Position numbers and translations under genes: made by a program
Assembly: GCA_014529385.2 (NCBI GenBank)
Contig: CM043946.1
Location: 16,075,077 to 16,139,076 of the forward strand
Reading direction: 5' to 3'
Origin: Adiantum capillus-veneris
Taxonomy: Eukaryota; Streptophyta; Polypodiopsida; Polypodiales; Pteridaceae
Length of the DNA stretch: 64,000 bases
In this document: piece by piece, positions 35,372 to 47,715 of the stretch
Numbering within the stretch: position 1 is the first letter of the stretch
Layout: each line of letters begins with the position of its first letter
Notes under the pieces: generated by a model
Seen by the model: the letters and a program-made list of their open reading frames with translations, nothing else
Databases searched by the model: none
What the model was told of the DNA's origin: nothing

Positions 35372-35726
35372 GCGACCGAGCTAGGGAGATCCAGACGCCC
35401 ACGACTGCGGAGGACTACACAGCATCGACGGAGGCTTCATCAGAGGATTCGGATCACTTTGGCCCGACATGCACGATGCTCGTCAGGCTATTGACCATGG
35501 AGTAGATTAATGAGATCCGCCAGCGACTGATGCTGGATCTTTTGTGATTTAGCTATCCCACCTAGCTGCTTAGCTCACACCTAGCTGTTTAGGATTCCAT
35601 AGTAGTTTATTTTGTCATTTTTTGTTTTTTGTTACTCTTTGTATCAGATCCACCACATTGTAACTTTCTGGTCTCATAGGTCACTTCGGCCTTTTGAAGA
35701 CGTTAATATAACATTTCATTTCTCTC
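32781..35726 (+). mobile_element. LINE-2, 5'-truncated L1-like retrotransposon
   Basis: It lacks ORF1 and the endonuclease and begins in the linker before RT, inside an LTR-A copy. 5' truncation is usual for target-primed insertion. The 3' UTR ends at about 35726 with GGTCACTTCGGCC...GACGTTAATA..., the same terminal pattern as LINE-1. Confidence 0.85.
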
Positions 35727-36447
35727 AAAGCTATGGCACCTTTGAGGTATTCGTGATCACCCACCATAGCTCCAGTACGTTTATACTCTAGTGGGCATTG
35801 AACATTCTGATATAACATTCTTTAAGCTATGGCACCTTTGAGCTATCACCCACCATAGCTTCGATACCTTCAGACTCGAGTGGTGCTTTTCTTTTACTAG
35901 CATGAACTTTCCTGATTTGACGCTCCATAAGTTGGTAATACCTCAGTGCCAGGTCATTTGAGAGACATGTTCGTAATATTCATCTTGGCTCAATGATCGT
36001 TTTTTATGACAAATGTTTGAAAAGTCTCAAGAGCTGGCTTTATTCAATGACTGCAGGAGTGTTATGTGAAGCACTTGGGATTATATATCCACTCCCAGAA
36101 CAGTATTAAGTCCTGGAACGTGTCACTTGGAGACCTGGAATATGCCTGTTTTAATTATTTTGAGTCCTGGCAAATCCATACTATTATAATCAATTTGCAG
36201 TGAACATTTTTCTGTTATGAGCTCAACTACTGCAAGGCTAGTCTATATGTAGACCTTGACCCAAGGATTCGCTGCCATACCCATTGAGCTCACAAGGCCC
36301 AAGTGTCATTTAATTGGGATTGGGAATGGTCATTGAATTTTGCAGTATTAAGGCTGATGGCTTACCTCGTGATCTGCTTTGGCACGTGCTTAATTTTCCT
36401 TGACTGTGGTCTGCTTGCAATACTAACTTATTACTTTATTCATTCAG
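35727..36447 (+). other. Probable intron upstream of the OTU exon
   Basis: T-rich sequence without ORFs leads to a splice acceptor, TTATTCATTCAG, at 36447. Two related segments starting AAGCTATGGCACCTTTGAG (near 35729 and 35824) form a short diverged tandem repeat. I find no upstream exon between LINE-2 and this point. Confidence 0.55.
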
Positions 36448-37324
36448 GAAAGAAAAAAAGGAGCTTCAAACCCGAGAGATTGCTCTCAAAAAGGCAGCTG
36501 CAAAAGGGAGCAAGGCCGAGCAAAAAGCCAAGAAGAAGCAGGTGGAAGAAGAGATTGCAAAGCTTGAATTGAAGATGCAAGCTCGACATACCAAAGAGTT
36601 GTCAGACCTTGCAGATGAAAATAACAGTGGTCTGGACGGCGTCACAATAGCTTTGAATGGCGGTCTGATGGTAGGAGGGCCTTCACAGCTTCCAAAGCCA
36701 ACAAAAGCCCAAAAGAGGCGTGACAAGAGGGCTCAACAAGAAGTGGAAAGAGAGCAGAAGATTCAGGAAGAACAGGGTAATGTTGTGAGCAGCCGTATGC
36801 TAGAGAACCAACAACTGGAGAGGAAGCTGCGCCCACTTGGGCTCACTCTGAAAGAGATTAAGCCAGATGGGCACTGTTTGTATCGTGCAGTGGAGGACCA
36901 GCTCGCTCTTTATCCTCGTGCTTGCCGGCAGTCTTCTTTTCAAGAGCTCAGGGAAGTGGCAGCGTCGTACATGCGGTCTCATTCGGAAGATTTTATTCCT
37001 TTCATTGCAGCAGAGGATGATGGTGAAGCAAACCAGGGCACCAGATTTGAGATGTATTGCCGTGAGGTGGAGTCTACTGCAAGTTGGGGAGGTCAGCTCG
37101 AACTTGATGCCATTGCGCGCTCTTTGCAAAAGCATATTGTTGTCTTCTCTGCCGACCTCCCAGAGGTGGAAATGGGTAAGGAATTTGAAGGCATTTCTGC
37201 TGATGGTGTTGATGCTGGATATCCTACTCTCAGGCTTTCCTACCATCGACATGCATTTGGTCTTGGAGAACATTATAATTCAGTTGTGCCTTTGGCTTCC
37301 AATGGATTACTGCTCAACACATAA
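36448..37324 (+). CDS. OTU-family deubiquitinase (OTUD6B / plant OTU5-like), last exon
   Basis: Cysteine protease that removes ubiquitin. The exon starts after the acceptor AG at 36446-36447, in phase with one base of a split codon, and encodes 291 residues to TAA 37322-37324. Residues 1-110 are a Lys/Glu-rich helical segment (KKAAAKGSKAEQKAKKKQVEEEI), typical of the OTUD6 N-terminus. The OTU domain follows, with D140, catalytic C143 in PDGHCLYRA and H275 in GEHYNSV; the middle region (LELDAIARSLQKHIVVFS) also fits. No stop or frameshift disturbs it, so it is probably a working gene. About 20-40 N-terminal residues, start codon included, must come from an upstream exon. None is visible, so the preceding intron may span the transposon-filled DNA to the left. 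A truncated copy is the alternative. Confidence 0.88.
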
Positions 37325-38010
37325 TGTCTGTCAATTCTTTTAATTTCTGTACTATTTTGTCCGATACTGGAAGCTTTAAAGAGAGAGCTTTATGCTTTGC
37401 AGATTGAAGTGCTCTACGATCCAAGTTACTGTGCTTGTAAGCAAGTCCAAAGCAGTGCAATCAACAGGATCGCCGGTTTTTTTAACTGTCAGTACATTTA
37501 GCCTGCAAAATGCATTATATTAATGATCGTACGCCACTCTGTTATATGCACAACTCTGCTCATCTGTTTCCAGTTTGCCTTTTGAAGTCGTTTCTTTTTG
37601 TGAATACTGCTAGTGCTTCTGATTGCTGCCAACTAGTTAAGGGCGACCCTATCAGATTTATGGTCCAAAATTTGGGACTTGTTATGGTGCTCCTGCCTCC
37701 AAAACTTGCAGAAGTAGTATAGGAAGTTATGTCTTGGAGGTGGGGAGTTATGATGGAGTTTATAATGGGACATAAGCAAAGCCTTGTCTTATGCTAATGG
37801 TTAAAACTTTCGGAACCAATTTCACACACTAGGTGTTTTTTTCTTTCTTTTTTTGGTATGCCTTGCCGAAGAAAGGACTGTGGTGGGGTGAATTTTTCCC
37901 TTACTTTTGGATGTGAGTTCATTTGGATTAATTTGAAAGAATAAGTAGTTTAGTTGGCCATACACGGGTTGATTGCTTTTTCTTGTTTGTATAAATAAAA
38001 GGCAGCATGA
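37325..38010 (+). other. 3' UTR of the OTU gene, likely
   Basis: A/T-rich tail after the stop. An AATAAA hexamer near 37993 is a plausible polyadenylation signal. The 3' end itself is not defined by sequence. Confidence 0.45.
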
Positions 38011-40098
38011 TGAAATTTCTTGTTCATGATATATGTATATATTTTCTAGTTCAAAACAATGATGAGTTCAAGTTGGTTATGTATGTGTTGATTACCTTTA
38101 TCTGAAAAAGAAACCATAAGGAGAAAATTTTGAAGGTTTTAGCTTTGTTTGCAATCAAGCTCACACTTTTTTTCTTCATTTGTCATGCGCTCTTTCTTGC
38201 GCGCGCTCACGTGTGCAGTGCGTGCATGTGTGTGTTTGTGGGAGGGAACGAAATTACTTTTGGTGAGTATAAATTGTAAATATATAATATATAATATTTT
38301 ATATTTTGATTATCTGTTTGTTTAGGCAAGCTATGTCAATTTTAAATCAACTTGTTTTTTTATTTGGCCTGCATAAGGCTTCAATAGACTCCTAGATTCT
38401 TGGGAGCAATTGTGGACTAATGAGCAATTGTTTTTCAAATTAAGCTTGTTGAATAGGACCACAATGTTTTCAAACTCCCATGTTTTTTTGTACTTTAATG
38501 CAGTGTTTAAGAGGCATTAGTTAAAGGGTATGTTTACGAAGGTAGTGGCCACACTCACTTTCCCATCATTTTATGTAGGCTATTGTGACTATTTACCTTG
38601 TTTCCCGTCCAAGACATGGTCATGTGCTGCTAGGCACAAGCGACATTCTTGAGGACTAATTGCATGCGTGAACAACTTTCGCCATACCTATAAAACCACT
38701 ACCCTTAAGGGAAACACACAGAATGGAACATAGGCGTTCCTTTGCTTGAGGGAGTGCAAGTATTATCAAATTTCACTAGTGCAAAAGCTTCAAGGATTGT
38801 ATTATGCTTTAAGACCAAACTCTTATTTGGAAAGCTAAATGGGAACATTTGTGTTTCCATTTGTTACAGCGAGCCCCTAAATTTGTAGTAGTACACCTTG
38901 ATTTTCAATGGAGTGTTTGTGATTGATACTAGAAAAGTAAAAGCAAGTCTTTTATTGGCTTTAAGTCCTTTGTACTTTGAATGTATTACATGATGCACTA
39001 GACTTTTATTGCAAATAGCCCATCTCTTTTAATGTGGTGGTTTAAAATTAGGGGCTCTCCATTGTCGATCTCCTTTGCTCTACCAAGTGCGAATATCTAT
39101 TGTGCTTGCTATAATATCGTGATGGAATGCCATCTCTCTAGGGCATAAGAAATTGTAAGCCTAGTTTGTGTGATATGATATCTCCCATTCCTTGTGTGTA
39201 AGGGATGCTCTTGGTGCTGGTACTTCTCAAGTAGAAAGCTACTCAAGCGATGGTTCTTTGAGATCAGCATTGATTGAGGAGGAAACTATGTGCCACTAAA
39301 CAAAGAGGGTTATTAGGCTCGGATGTCATTGTAACAAGTACATCAACAAACAAAAATGCCTTAGACTTGTTCTCTAGTGTATATAGTCTACATATCCTAG
39401 CCTCCTTGTTGCTTTGCCTGCCTCAGTCTCAAGAGGGTGGGGTGAGACTCTGCGTTGAACAATCACCACCCTCAAGTTGTTTGGTGGGAATGAATTGATG
39501 TTTGGAGGGCGTTGAATAAAGATTCGTGCTAGCATGAGAAAATGCTTTGAGTACTAGTCCATCTTGGTGGCCAACGGTTGTGTCGGTGCTTGTTATGTGT
39601 GTCCTTGTGGTAGATCCTATCTCATTGCCCTATTGCTCTTGCTTCCCGAGAGGGAGATATGTGGGCACTCAAATCATTCTTGGTATGTGGCCATCCATCC
39701 ATGGTGTAACCCTACTCGTTTACCCATCTTGCCACTGATGCCTACCATACCCTCTGGTCACCTAACTTTACTAGCTATTTGGAGGTCTAAAACGAAATCC
39801 TCTAGAGCCTAGCAAGTCCCGCTGAAGAAAGGATATGGTTTGGAATGGAGCCTCCACAACCATGGGTGCTACATCAAATTGGACTCTCAATAAGTCATGC
39901 AACATAGATGGTTTGTTGCAACTCATACATGATAGCATTAAAGTTTGGGGTCTCTCTAGTTTGCTCCATGATATTTGGATAAAACTTGTGTCCAAATTGG
40001 ACATGCATACATCAGTGCTACTTTGGCCAGTGAAGCATATTCTTGAATCAAATGGGCCCATAACATGGAGAAATTTCCTTTATTTGTGAAAGTGACCT
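38011..40098. other. Intergenic, nothing recognised
   Basis: Short ORFs only, none with recognisable motifs. No LTR, TIR or RNA gene seen. Confidence 0.6.
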
Positions 40099-40158
40099 CC
40101 ACACACACACACACACACAATGCGAAGGTAGGCTCAAGCTAATATTGTAACAACTCCA

Positions 40159-40206
<48 letters not shown>
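40099..40206. repeat. Two (AC)n microsatellites
   Basis: (AC)n at 40099-40119 and about 40162-40206. Confidence 0.97.
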
Positions 40207-40209
<3 letters not shown>

Positions 40210-40676
40210 AGCAAATCTTTGATGGACCTTAAAATTTTCAAGGAAGGAGAGATCCTCCACGTGTCACAGTGCTGCATTTCAAAGAAAACCTTAAGAAACA
40301 TTTATTTTAAAAGCAAACATGAAAGGTAGAAAACGAGAAGACTTTTGAGTCCTAAAAATGTAAAGTAAAAAACTTAGTACTGTGTCTATATTTATAATAT
40401 TTGTAGCCCTTGGGAAGGCCATGCAATTTCACTTCAACCCTCAACTTTCAAGGGTGACCATTGACTATTTTGTTTTCTAAAGCCATTTGAGGGTGGCTTA
40501 CTTTGCATTTTATAGGCCATAAAGGACTTCCCTCCATGTATCATCTAAGGCTATGGCCAACTTGCCTGTTACATCAACTGACAATTTTTGACAGCATGTA
40601 GCTTTTCACCGGCGTACTATGCCTAAAACAACATAATTTTCAAACTATGCCGTTTTCTTCCCGGTTAGTCCTCTCT

Positions 40677-40709
40677 CCCCCCCCCCCCCCCCCCCGCCCC
40701 CCCCCCCCC
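40677..40709. repeat. Poly-C tract
   Basis: Thirty-three bases, all C except one G. The minus strand is a G run able to form quadruplexes. Confidence 0.95.
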
Positions 40710-40921
40710 GTTTGTGCCTCACTCTCCCTCACTACTTGTTGATCCTTGTGACATTCTGAACTGTCGTACCTGCCTTAGCAAAAATTATCAAGGCTTATAG
40801 ACAACTAAGCCTCGCATGACCATGCCCTAATGAACCTCCCTTTGCACGCACACACCTTCCACGCCATAAATGATCTCCAACCTTAGTGCTCAAAGCTCAA
40901 CAACTACATGGCTGTGTGTTT

Positions 40922-40925
<4 letters not shown>

Positions 40926-41020
<95 letters not shown>

Positions 41021-41031
41021 CGTTGCCTTTG

Positions 41032-41081
<50 letters not shown>
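40926..41081. repeat. Compound (GT)n(GA)n(GT)n microsatellite
   Basis: (GT)n 40926-40960, (GA)n 40961-41018, and (GT)n about 41031-41081 after a short unique spacer. Confidence 0.97.
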
Positions 41082-41084
<3 letters not shown>

Positions 41085-41234
41085 CAGAGTTAACGTGCCA
41101 TTTGCTGAGGTGGTAGAGTGTTGCAAGAAGGCCTTCCACATTTGCATTGCATAACTAAGTGTAGCAATCTCAACAATTCATTGATGGGAGTCCAATGTTG
41201 TGGATGTGCTGCACGCATTGTGTGTGTCTATGTA

Positions 41235-41328
41235 TGAGAGAGAGAGAGAGAGAGAGACGTTATTGATTGCAAGATATTGTGTGTGAGTGAGAGTGCTGAG
41301 AAATAGAGAATGGTCCATGTAATTCATC

Positions 41329-41385
<57 letters not shown>
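41235..41385. repeat. (GA)n and (GT)n(GA)n microsatellites
   Basis: (GA)n 41235-41257, then (GT)n 41332-41358 running into (GA)n 41359-41385. Confidence 0.97.
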
Positions 41386-41733
41386 CACCACACTTCAACC
41401 TATGGGAGTGAGTGTGTGTGTGTATGTCATGTTGGAATTAGGGTTGCAGGAAAACACACACAGCTTGGAGAAGAGAAGGAAGCTCAAGGCACACAACAAA
41501 GAGTGTATTACTTAGTGTGCAATGGAAAGATAGATAGCCCTAGAATGATGGGCTGTATATACACTGCACGAGGGAAAAAACCTCATAAAGAGGGAAAAAA
41601 TGCCCCGACGGTCTTATGTGTGTTTACACACATCACTACCACATGTATATGGTAGCAAATCCCCCTTGCAGTGATGCCGTGAACGAGAGCTGGCACATAG
41701 AGTAAAGGGAAGTGCCATGCCCTGAGGACATGA

Positions 41734-44700
41734 TCAGTCCACAAAGGAGAGTAAACCCAAAGATTTGCGAAAAGCTTCAAACTTCTCACGAGACAATGCC
41801 TTTGTGAAAAGATCTGCATGGTTGTCCTGCGTATGCAAATAAGCCAAGCCGATCTCTCCTGCGAGTCTCTCCCTGACATAGTGGTAATGCACCTCAATGT
41901 GCTTTGTGCGAGCATGGGTTCTTTGCAATTGCCAATGCGCTCTGACTGTCAGTGTAGATAGTGTTGGCAGTGTCCTGTCCAACACCCAAATCAGCCATAA
42001 GGCGTCTGAGCCATACACACTCAATCGTAGCTGTGAAGACTGCCTTGTACTCAGCCTCACAACTAGAAGTGGCCACAGTTAGTGTTGGCAGTGTCCTATC
42101 CAACACCCAAATCAGTCATAAGGCGTCTGAGCCATACACACTCAATCGTAGCTGTGAAGACTGCCATGTGTTGAGTCTCACATCTAGAAGTAGCCACAGT
42201 AGGTTGCTTCTTGCTTAGCCATGATATACATAAACTGCCAAGCATGAAACAGAAACCACTTGTGGACACTCGCGTGTCAAAACAACCAGCCCAATCTGAG
42301 TCCGAAAAAGCATGTAAGTCTGGCGGCAATGACCCCCTTGGGATAAAACAAGCCAAGATGTAAAGTGCCACTCAAGTAGCGGAAATCCTCTTGACAGCCT
42401 GCCAATTCTTAGACCTTGGGCTATGCATAAATCTCCTGACTTGTGAGACTGCAAACTGAATATCTGGCCTCGTGTTGCATACATAAATGAGGCATCCAAC
42501 ATCAGTTTGGTAAAGGGTGACATCTCCAGGATCACAAGCATCATGAAGACTGAATTTCAAACTTGTTTCCATGGGAGTGGCAATAGGTTTGCACTCCTCA
42601 AGTTCAAACTTACATAGCAATGTCTCTATGTAACTTTTCTAACACAAGGTAATATCACCATCACACTGCTTAAATTGTATACCAAAGTAATGATGCAACA
42701 ACCCCAAATCTTTCATCTTGAAAGTAGCATTCAAATCAGCCTTAAATTTAGTAATATGTATCTCATTTGGTCTAGTGATCAGCAAATCATCCACATAAAG
42801 AACCACAATGAGAAGTACATCACCCTCACGCTTTACATACAATGTGCTTTCTGTTGGACTGTTACAAAATCCTCGTTTGACCAAATGAGTGTCAGCCTTC
42901 TCATACCAAGCACGATGAGATTGCTTCAACCCATACAAAGCTTTGTTACATTTGCATACCTTATCTTCTCATCCTTTCTTGACAAAACCGCAAGGTTGCG
43001 TTACATAAACTTCCTCAAATATGTCACCATTCAAGAAAGCAGTAAAAATGTCTGATTGATGCACATCCCAACCAAAGTGAGTTGCCAATGCACGTAGAAA
43101 CCGCATAGTAGTCATACGACAAGTGGAAACATAAGTCTCTTCATAATCTATGCCTTTTTACTGTGCATAACTCTTTGAAACAAGTCGAGCCTTATAGCGA
43201 TCAATCTCACCACCCGGCTTGCTTTTCAACTTGTAAACTCACTTCTTACCAATGGCCTTCTTGCCAGGAGGCAAGAAACATAAATTCCATGTTCTATGAG
43301 TGCATCATATTTTGATTGCATGGCAACCATCCAATTTTCTAAATTCTATGCTTCATCAAAAGATAGAGGTTCCTCAACATCATGTAAGCTAGACACAAGC
43401 AAAGCATAACAATCTCATGCATAAGATGCATGGTGAGATCCTGAACGAGTGCGACTAGATAAAGGTGCATCCAATTTACTGTCACGCAATGTATGCACTA
43501 GCCATTTTGGCATACCTCTAGCCTGCTCATTTTCAGCCCTTTCCTCATCAAGTACATCATGTACATTTGCATCAGTAATAGACTGATCTGTAACATTTTC
43601 AGAAACCCCCATAGGCTGTACATTTGCCTCATTGGAATTTACATTCGAACTTCCACCATTAAAAAGAGGCAACAAAGTGTCATAAAGGTCTTGTGAGCTT
43701 ACATTACTATCTCTAGTACATGACAGCAAGGGCTAAACAAAATCTTCTACAAACACAACATCCCATGAAACTAGAATATACTTTGTTTGTTGATGATACA
43801 ACTATAACCTTTGCTTTTAGCTGTATAACCAACAAAAATACATTTGACAGCCTTATCATCCAATTTTTTGCGTTGTGTTTGTGGCACCAAAGCATATGCC
43901 AAACAACTGAAAACATGCGTGTGCTCAATAGAAGGCTTTCTATCATGCCATGATTCATATGGAGTCACAGACTGCAAAGCTTTTGTAGGAAACCTGTTAA
44001 GTACATAAGTGGCACATGTATGGCCTCAAGCCAAAATGAATGCGGCAAAGCTTGACTTTTGACCATACATTGTGCCATTTCCATAAGTGCCATGTTTTTC
44101 CTCTCAGAAACACCATTTTGCTGAGGCGTATAAGGCATTGTATATTGGTGTTTTATCCCACGAGTACCAAAAAATGCATTAGATTCATGAGACATATACT
44201 CCCCACCTCGATCGGAATAGAGGGTGCCCATAGTACATTTTGAGACATTTTCAGCCATAGCCAGATAATGTTTGAAGCACATAAAAACTTTGGACTTCAC
44301 TTTAAGTAGATACACCCATGCATGCCTGGAGTAATCATCAATGAAAGTCACAAAGTAAAGGTAATTGCCCAAGAACGGAGTTTGCATGGGCCCACAAACA
44401 TCACTATGCACAAGCTGCAACCTTCATGTGGCCTTGACCAAACCATCCTTTGGAAACTTCAAATGCTTCATCTTACCCAAATTACAACCTTCACAAACAT
44501 GTTTGACAGGTGCTTCAAGAGGCGGCAAAAAAGCAAACATATTAGATTTTTGCAAACGCAACAAACTGGCAAAATTCAGATGCCCATAACGTGCATGCCA
44601 AAGTTTTGCATTTGAAATAGCCTTAGAATTCACAACTGCCATTGCAAAATTCTGCCCACACTTTTTGTACAAAGTGAGCTTATAGCCCATGACATAATAT

Positions 44701-44958
44701 GCCAGATGCAGCAATTTCATCATCGAAACTGAGATCATGTACCATACATCTGTCATCCACAAATTTGACTACAAGTCCAAGTCTAGCAAGTGCAGAAATA
44801 GACAAAAGATTCCTCTTGGTCCTAGGTACATAAAGTGAATCAACAAGTGTGAAAGAACTGCCATTTGTAGCAGTAAGCACAATCTTTCTAACTCCCTTAA
44901 CCGGACAAGAGGCATTGTTGGCACAAGTGACGGGATTTCTCATATGCCGGTGTTTCAT
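41734..44958 (-). pseudogene. Copia-C pol remnant
   Basis: From the 5' side: a region just after protease (SLYVPRTKRNLLSISAL); GAG-pre-integrase with LWHARYGHLN and CEGCNLGK; integrase with HSDVCGP, YSDRGGEY and QNGVSERKN; RT with YGLKQSHRAWY and YVDDLLI; and RNase H with SDSDWAGC and ARTKHIEVHYHYVRE. Stops and frame changes occur between nearly all blocks (44680-44760, 44420, 43970, 43380, 42640, 42370). A 121-bp tandem duplication sits in RNase H. The protein is more like classical plant Copia than families A and B are. Confidence 0.9.
41959..42200 (-). repeat. 121-bp tandem duplication in RNase H of Copia-C
   Basis: Units 41959-42079 and 42080-42200 are about 92-95 percent identical by eye. 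The length shifts the frame. The divergence shows it is old. Confidence 0.9.
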
Positions 44959-45017
44959 TAATATTGACAGTAAACTTATAAACTAATAAAAGTATTAATG
45001 GGGGATTCAGACACTTG

Positions 45018-45045
45018 GATTAGAAGGGGTGATGGCCTTCTAATC
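45018..45045. repeat. Hairpin left of the Penelope-like element
   Basis: GATTAGAAGG at 45018-45027 pairs perfectly with CCTTCTAATC at 45036-45045 across an 8-base loop. Confidence 0.85.
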
Positions 45046-45769
45046 AAAATGATATTTTTTTACTGAAAACTTTGGGATTTTTTTATAAACAAGAAACATT
45101 TTTTACATAAATACTAGAGACTAAGCTTGTAAGTTAAAAAGAGTTTGTAAGATGGACATGGATAACAACTGTTATAGTCCATTGATACAAACTCGTAAGA
45201 CACATCCAAGGCTAACATATTTGTTGTATTGTTTGGATGGATGCAGGTAAGGACTCTATCTTATCTTGGAAAGTTTTTTTTGGCTTTAGCAAGTTGTCCA
45301 ACACAGGATTGCACTTACTCCTACTGCAAGGGAAGTTCTTTTGTTATTTATATAGTGGAATGGGGCTTCATTCTTAAAACATTGTACAAAGATAATTCTA
45401 AGGCTGAGTTGTTTTGTACTTATCATTTCCTTTATTCTAAAGCCAGCTGTCTTTGAATGTAAAAAGTTCAATTATGTCTGATTATTTATGATAAAATAGC
45501 TACACACACATCCTAAACATAAGGTTTTTTCATTTTTGGAAAAATGCTGGCTTTGGAAACTAATTCTTAAACTTAGCTCTAAGATGGACCCACAGTCTAT
45601 AATCCCTTGATTGGTTGACTGGTGTTAGGTGGTCCTTCATAGACTGATTTTTTGGTCTCCTACTCACGGCTATTATAGTCTTTGACTTTGCCGGTTTAAG
45701 GTTTGCAGGCCCAATCTACAGTAACTGATTTATGTTTATATATTTCCTTTCAGGACCACAAACCTTTTA

Positions 45770-47247
45770 GAATGACAGCCCGCATGAGTGTAAAACACAG
45801 CCCTGAGAATCATACAAATATTCTTGAGAAGATTAAGTTGTATCTTAAAGACCATAGACCAAAAAATGCTTTGGCAGTTAGAACGCGACCTTTACTTGCT
45901 AGGAAGGCCAAGGATTGTATTACTTACTATAAAAAGTAGTCGTACCTCACTAAACATTTTTAGTATATTGCAGACTCTTGCTCTCTCACAAGGATTGGAA
46001 TTGACCTCTGAGCCCCTCTCTGTGGGCACGTCTCTTGTCCTCAGATGTATTAATAGCTTGGATGCATCTCAAATAATATATGACTTGGTTCCTACCTCAG
46101 ACAAGAAAATGTCTATCTTATACATGTTATATTTTAATGATGGGGTCAAATTTTTGGCTACCTTAGACAAGGACTCCAAGGAAGGGGTGAATTTGATTTC
46201 CCAGTACATAGCCCAACTTCCCATACTCTCTATACAATACCAACAAGAGCTTGCCCTATTCTCTTCTTCTAGGGTTGGTCTGTCTAACTTTTTGAAGAAG
46301 CTATGCGACCTCAATCCTTCTTTTATTAGTACCCCGGCTACCCCTACTATCCCTCAAACTGGTGGTATCTTTTGTAGGGATAGTGCTACTCTAGAAGCCG
46401 TCAAAGAATTTCACAGTAATCTTTGCTCCCTTAATGACTCTAAGCTCTTGGAAATGGTGCCGAAAACTCTAAAGTTTTTCCTTTCTTACCTGTTAGACAG
46501 ATTGAAATCGAGTAATCTTTGCTCCCTTAATGACTCTAAGCTCTTGGAAATGGTGCCAAAAACTCTAAAGTTTTTCCTTTCTTACCTGTTAGACAGATTG
46601 AAATCGAGTTTTTTGGGGTGGACCAGCAGCTTTGGGTACTACCCAACAAAGCTTTCTTAGCATCTATTTTAAGTGAAACCTAAGTTTACCTTGCTAACCT
46701 CCCTACCTCTACTGTCAAACTCAAGATCTTAAAAGGTGGACAATTCCTTGACAAAGGAGAACTCATTAAAGCCCCCTACAACCTTAATCTCATTGACCAT
46801 TCTAAATGCCCTTCCAATACTGGCCTCTACATCCGTATAAAAGGGAACAACCTAGATTTCTACATAGAATCCATTTGAAATGTTTTTCGGCCCTATGTTA
46901 AATGTGCCTGCAAATTTCTTGACCCCAAAGCCACTTGCGAATCCAGCATCATAGGGTTTGATCATGCCATCTGGTTTATTCTCAACCATCTTGACCTACT
47001 CTTCCTTGAAAAACCCGTGGATTTTCACCTCTCCCTTATTTGCTCTTGGTTGGACGGCCAAGCTAAACAAACTGTAATTGCTCAAATTGCCTTTAACATC
47101 TTTCGTGGACTAATGCTGGATATCTTGAAGGAACTAAAATCTGATGAACGCGGAATCTACCTAACCACTTATGCTAACTACAAAGGTGTAAAGATCATCA
47201 CTAGCTTACTCAAGCCATGTATTTATAAGGATGATTCCCCGCTCTAA
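45770..47247 (+). pseudogene. Unknown ORF1 upstream of the PLE-type RT
   Basis: About 490 codons can be followed through a few breaks: a frame change near 45860, another near 46607, and stops at about 46680 and 46878. The last block (SLICSWLDGQAKQTVIAQIA) runs cleanly to TAA 47245-47247. It is Leu/Ser/Lys-rich. I see no Cys/His cluster, no nuclease motif and no membrane segment. A 96-bp in-frame duplication repeats 32 residues (46415-46606). Similar position, strand and decay suggest it belongs with the RT ORF. The function is unknown. Confidence 0.45.
46415..46606 (+). repeat. 96-bp in-frame tandem duplication in ORF1
   Basis: Units 46415-46510 and 46511-46606 differ at one base by eye. The unit encodes 32 residues beginning NLCSLNDSKLLEM. 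Confidence 0.95.
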
Positions 47248-47715
47248 AAAGACCCAATTCTCTTACTACTCCCAACTCTTTAACTTCTTTTTTGACACCT
47301 AGCTCTTCCTCTAACCGGGGGAAGGCTCGTAGCTACACTAGGGGAAGAGGGAGAAACTCCCCCATCAGGAATTTTCTTGAAATGTAATCCTTGGTAAACT
47401 TGCACGTTGCTGCGAGCCGTTGCGGATGAAGATTTCTCAACAAAGTAACTCCAAACCAAGGCTTTATCTACATGCACTGTCTCTTCCATAATGTACTTCT
47501 TAATTGCAACCTAAAGCTCTTTTTTTTGAGTGCTTTGACCTCCTTTCTGGCAATAAAAAATTGCTCGATAATGTACTCATTGGTTGGATATATCAAAAAC
47601 CCATAAAGAACTTGGTCTACAGTAATGATTTTCTTCGGCATGAATCGGTTCCCAAATGTACATGCAGTCAGTTTACCACATTTTGTAAAAACTTTCATAC
47701 ATTTGGTATGCATGT

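Larger units (their letters stand above)
41430..44960 (-). mobile_element. Copia-C, 5'-truncated Ty1/copia element
   Basis: A likely 3' LTR lies at 41430-41657 (TGTTGGAATTAGGG to GGTAGCA in window orientation), with a purine tract just inside it. Coding remnants run from protease-proximal sequence to RNase H. There is no gag, 5' LTR or primer site beyond about 44960. Confidence 0.8.

Noticed and set aside
36303..36572. Plus-strand ORF of 89 codons with a hydrophobic start upstream of the OTU frame
   Set aside because: It crosses the splice acceptor in a different frame from the OTU protein and has no start context; a chance overlap.
39835..40089. 84-codon plus-strand ORF in the region right of the OTU gene
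   Set aside because: No recognisable motif, no supporting splice or promoter signals; length is within chance.
47139..47165. Hammerhead ribozyme core (CTGATGA) in the PLE-type element
   Set aside because: It lies inside the coding frame of ORF1 and lacks the GAAA partner and closing stems.
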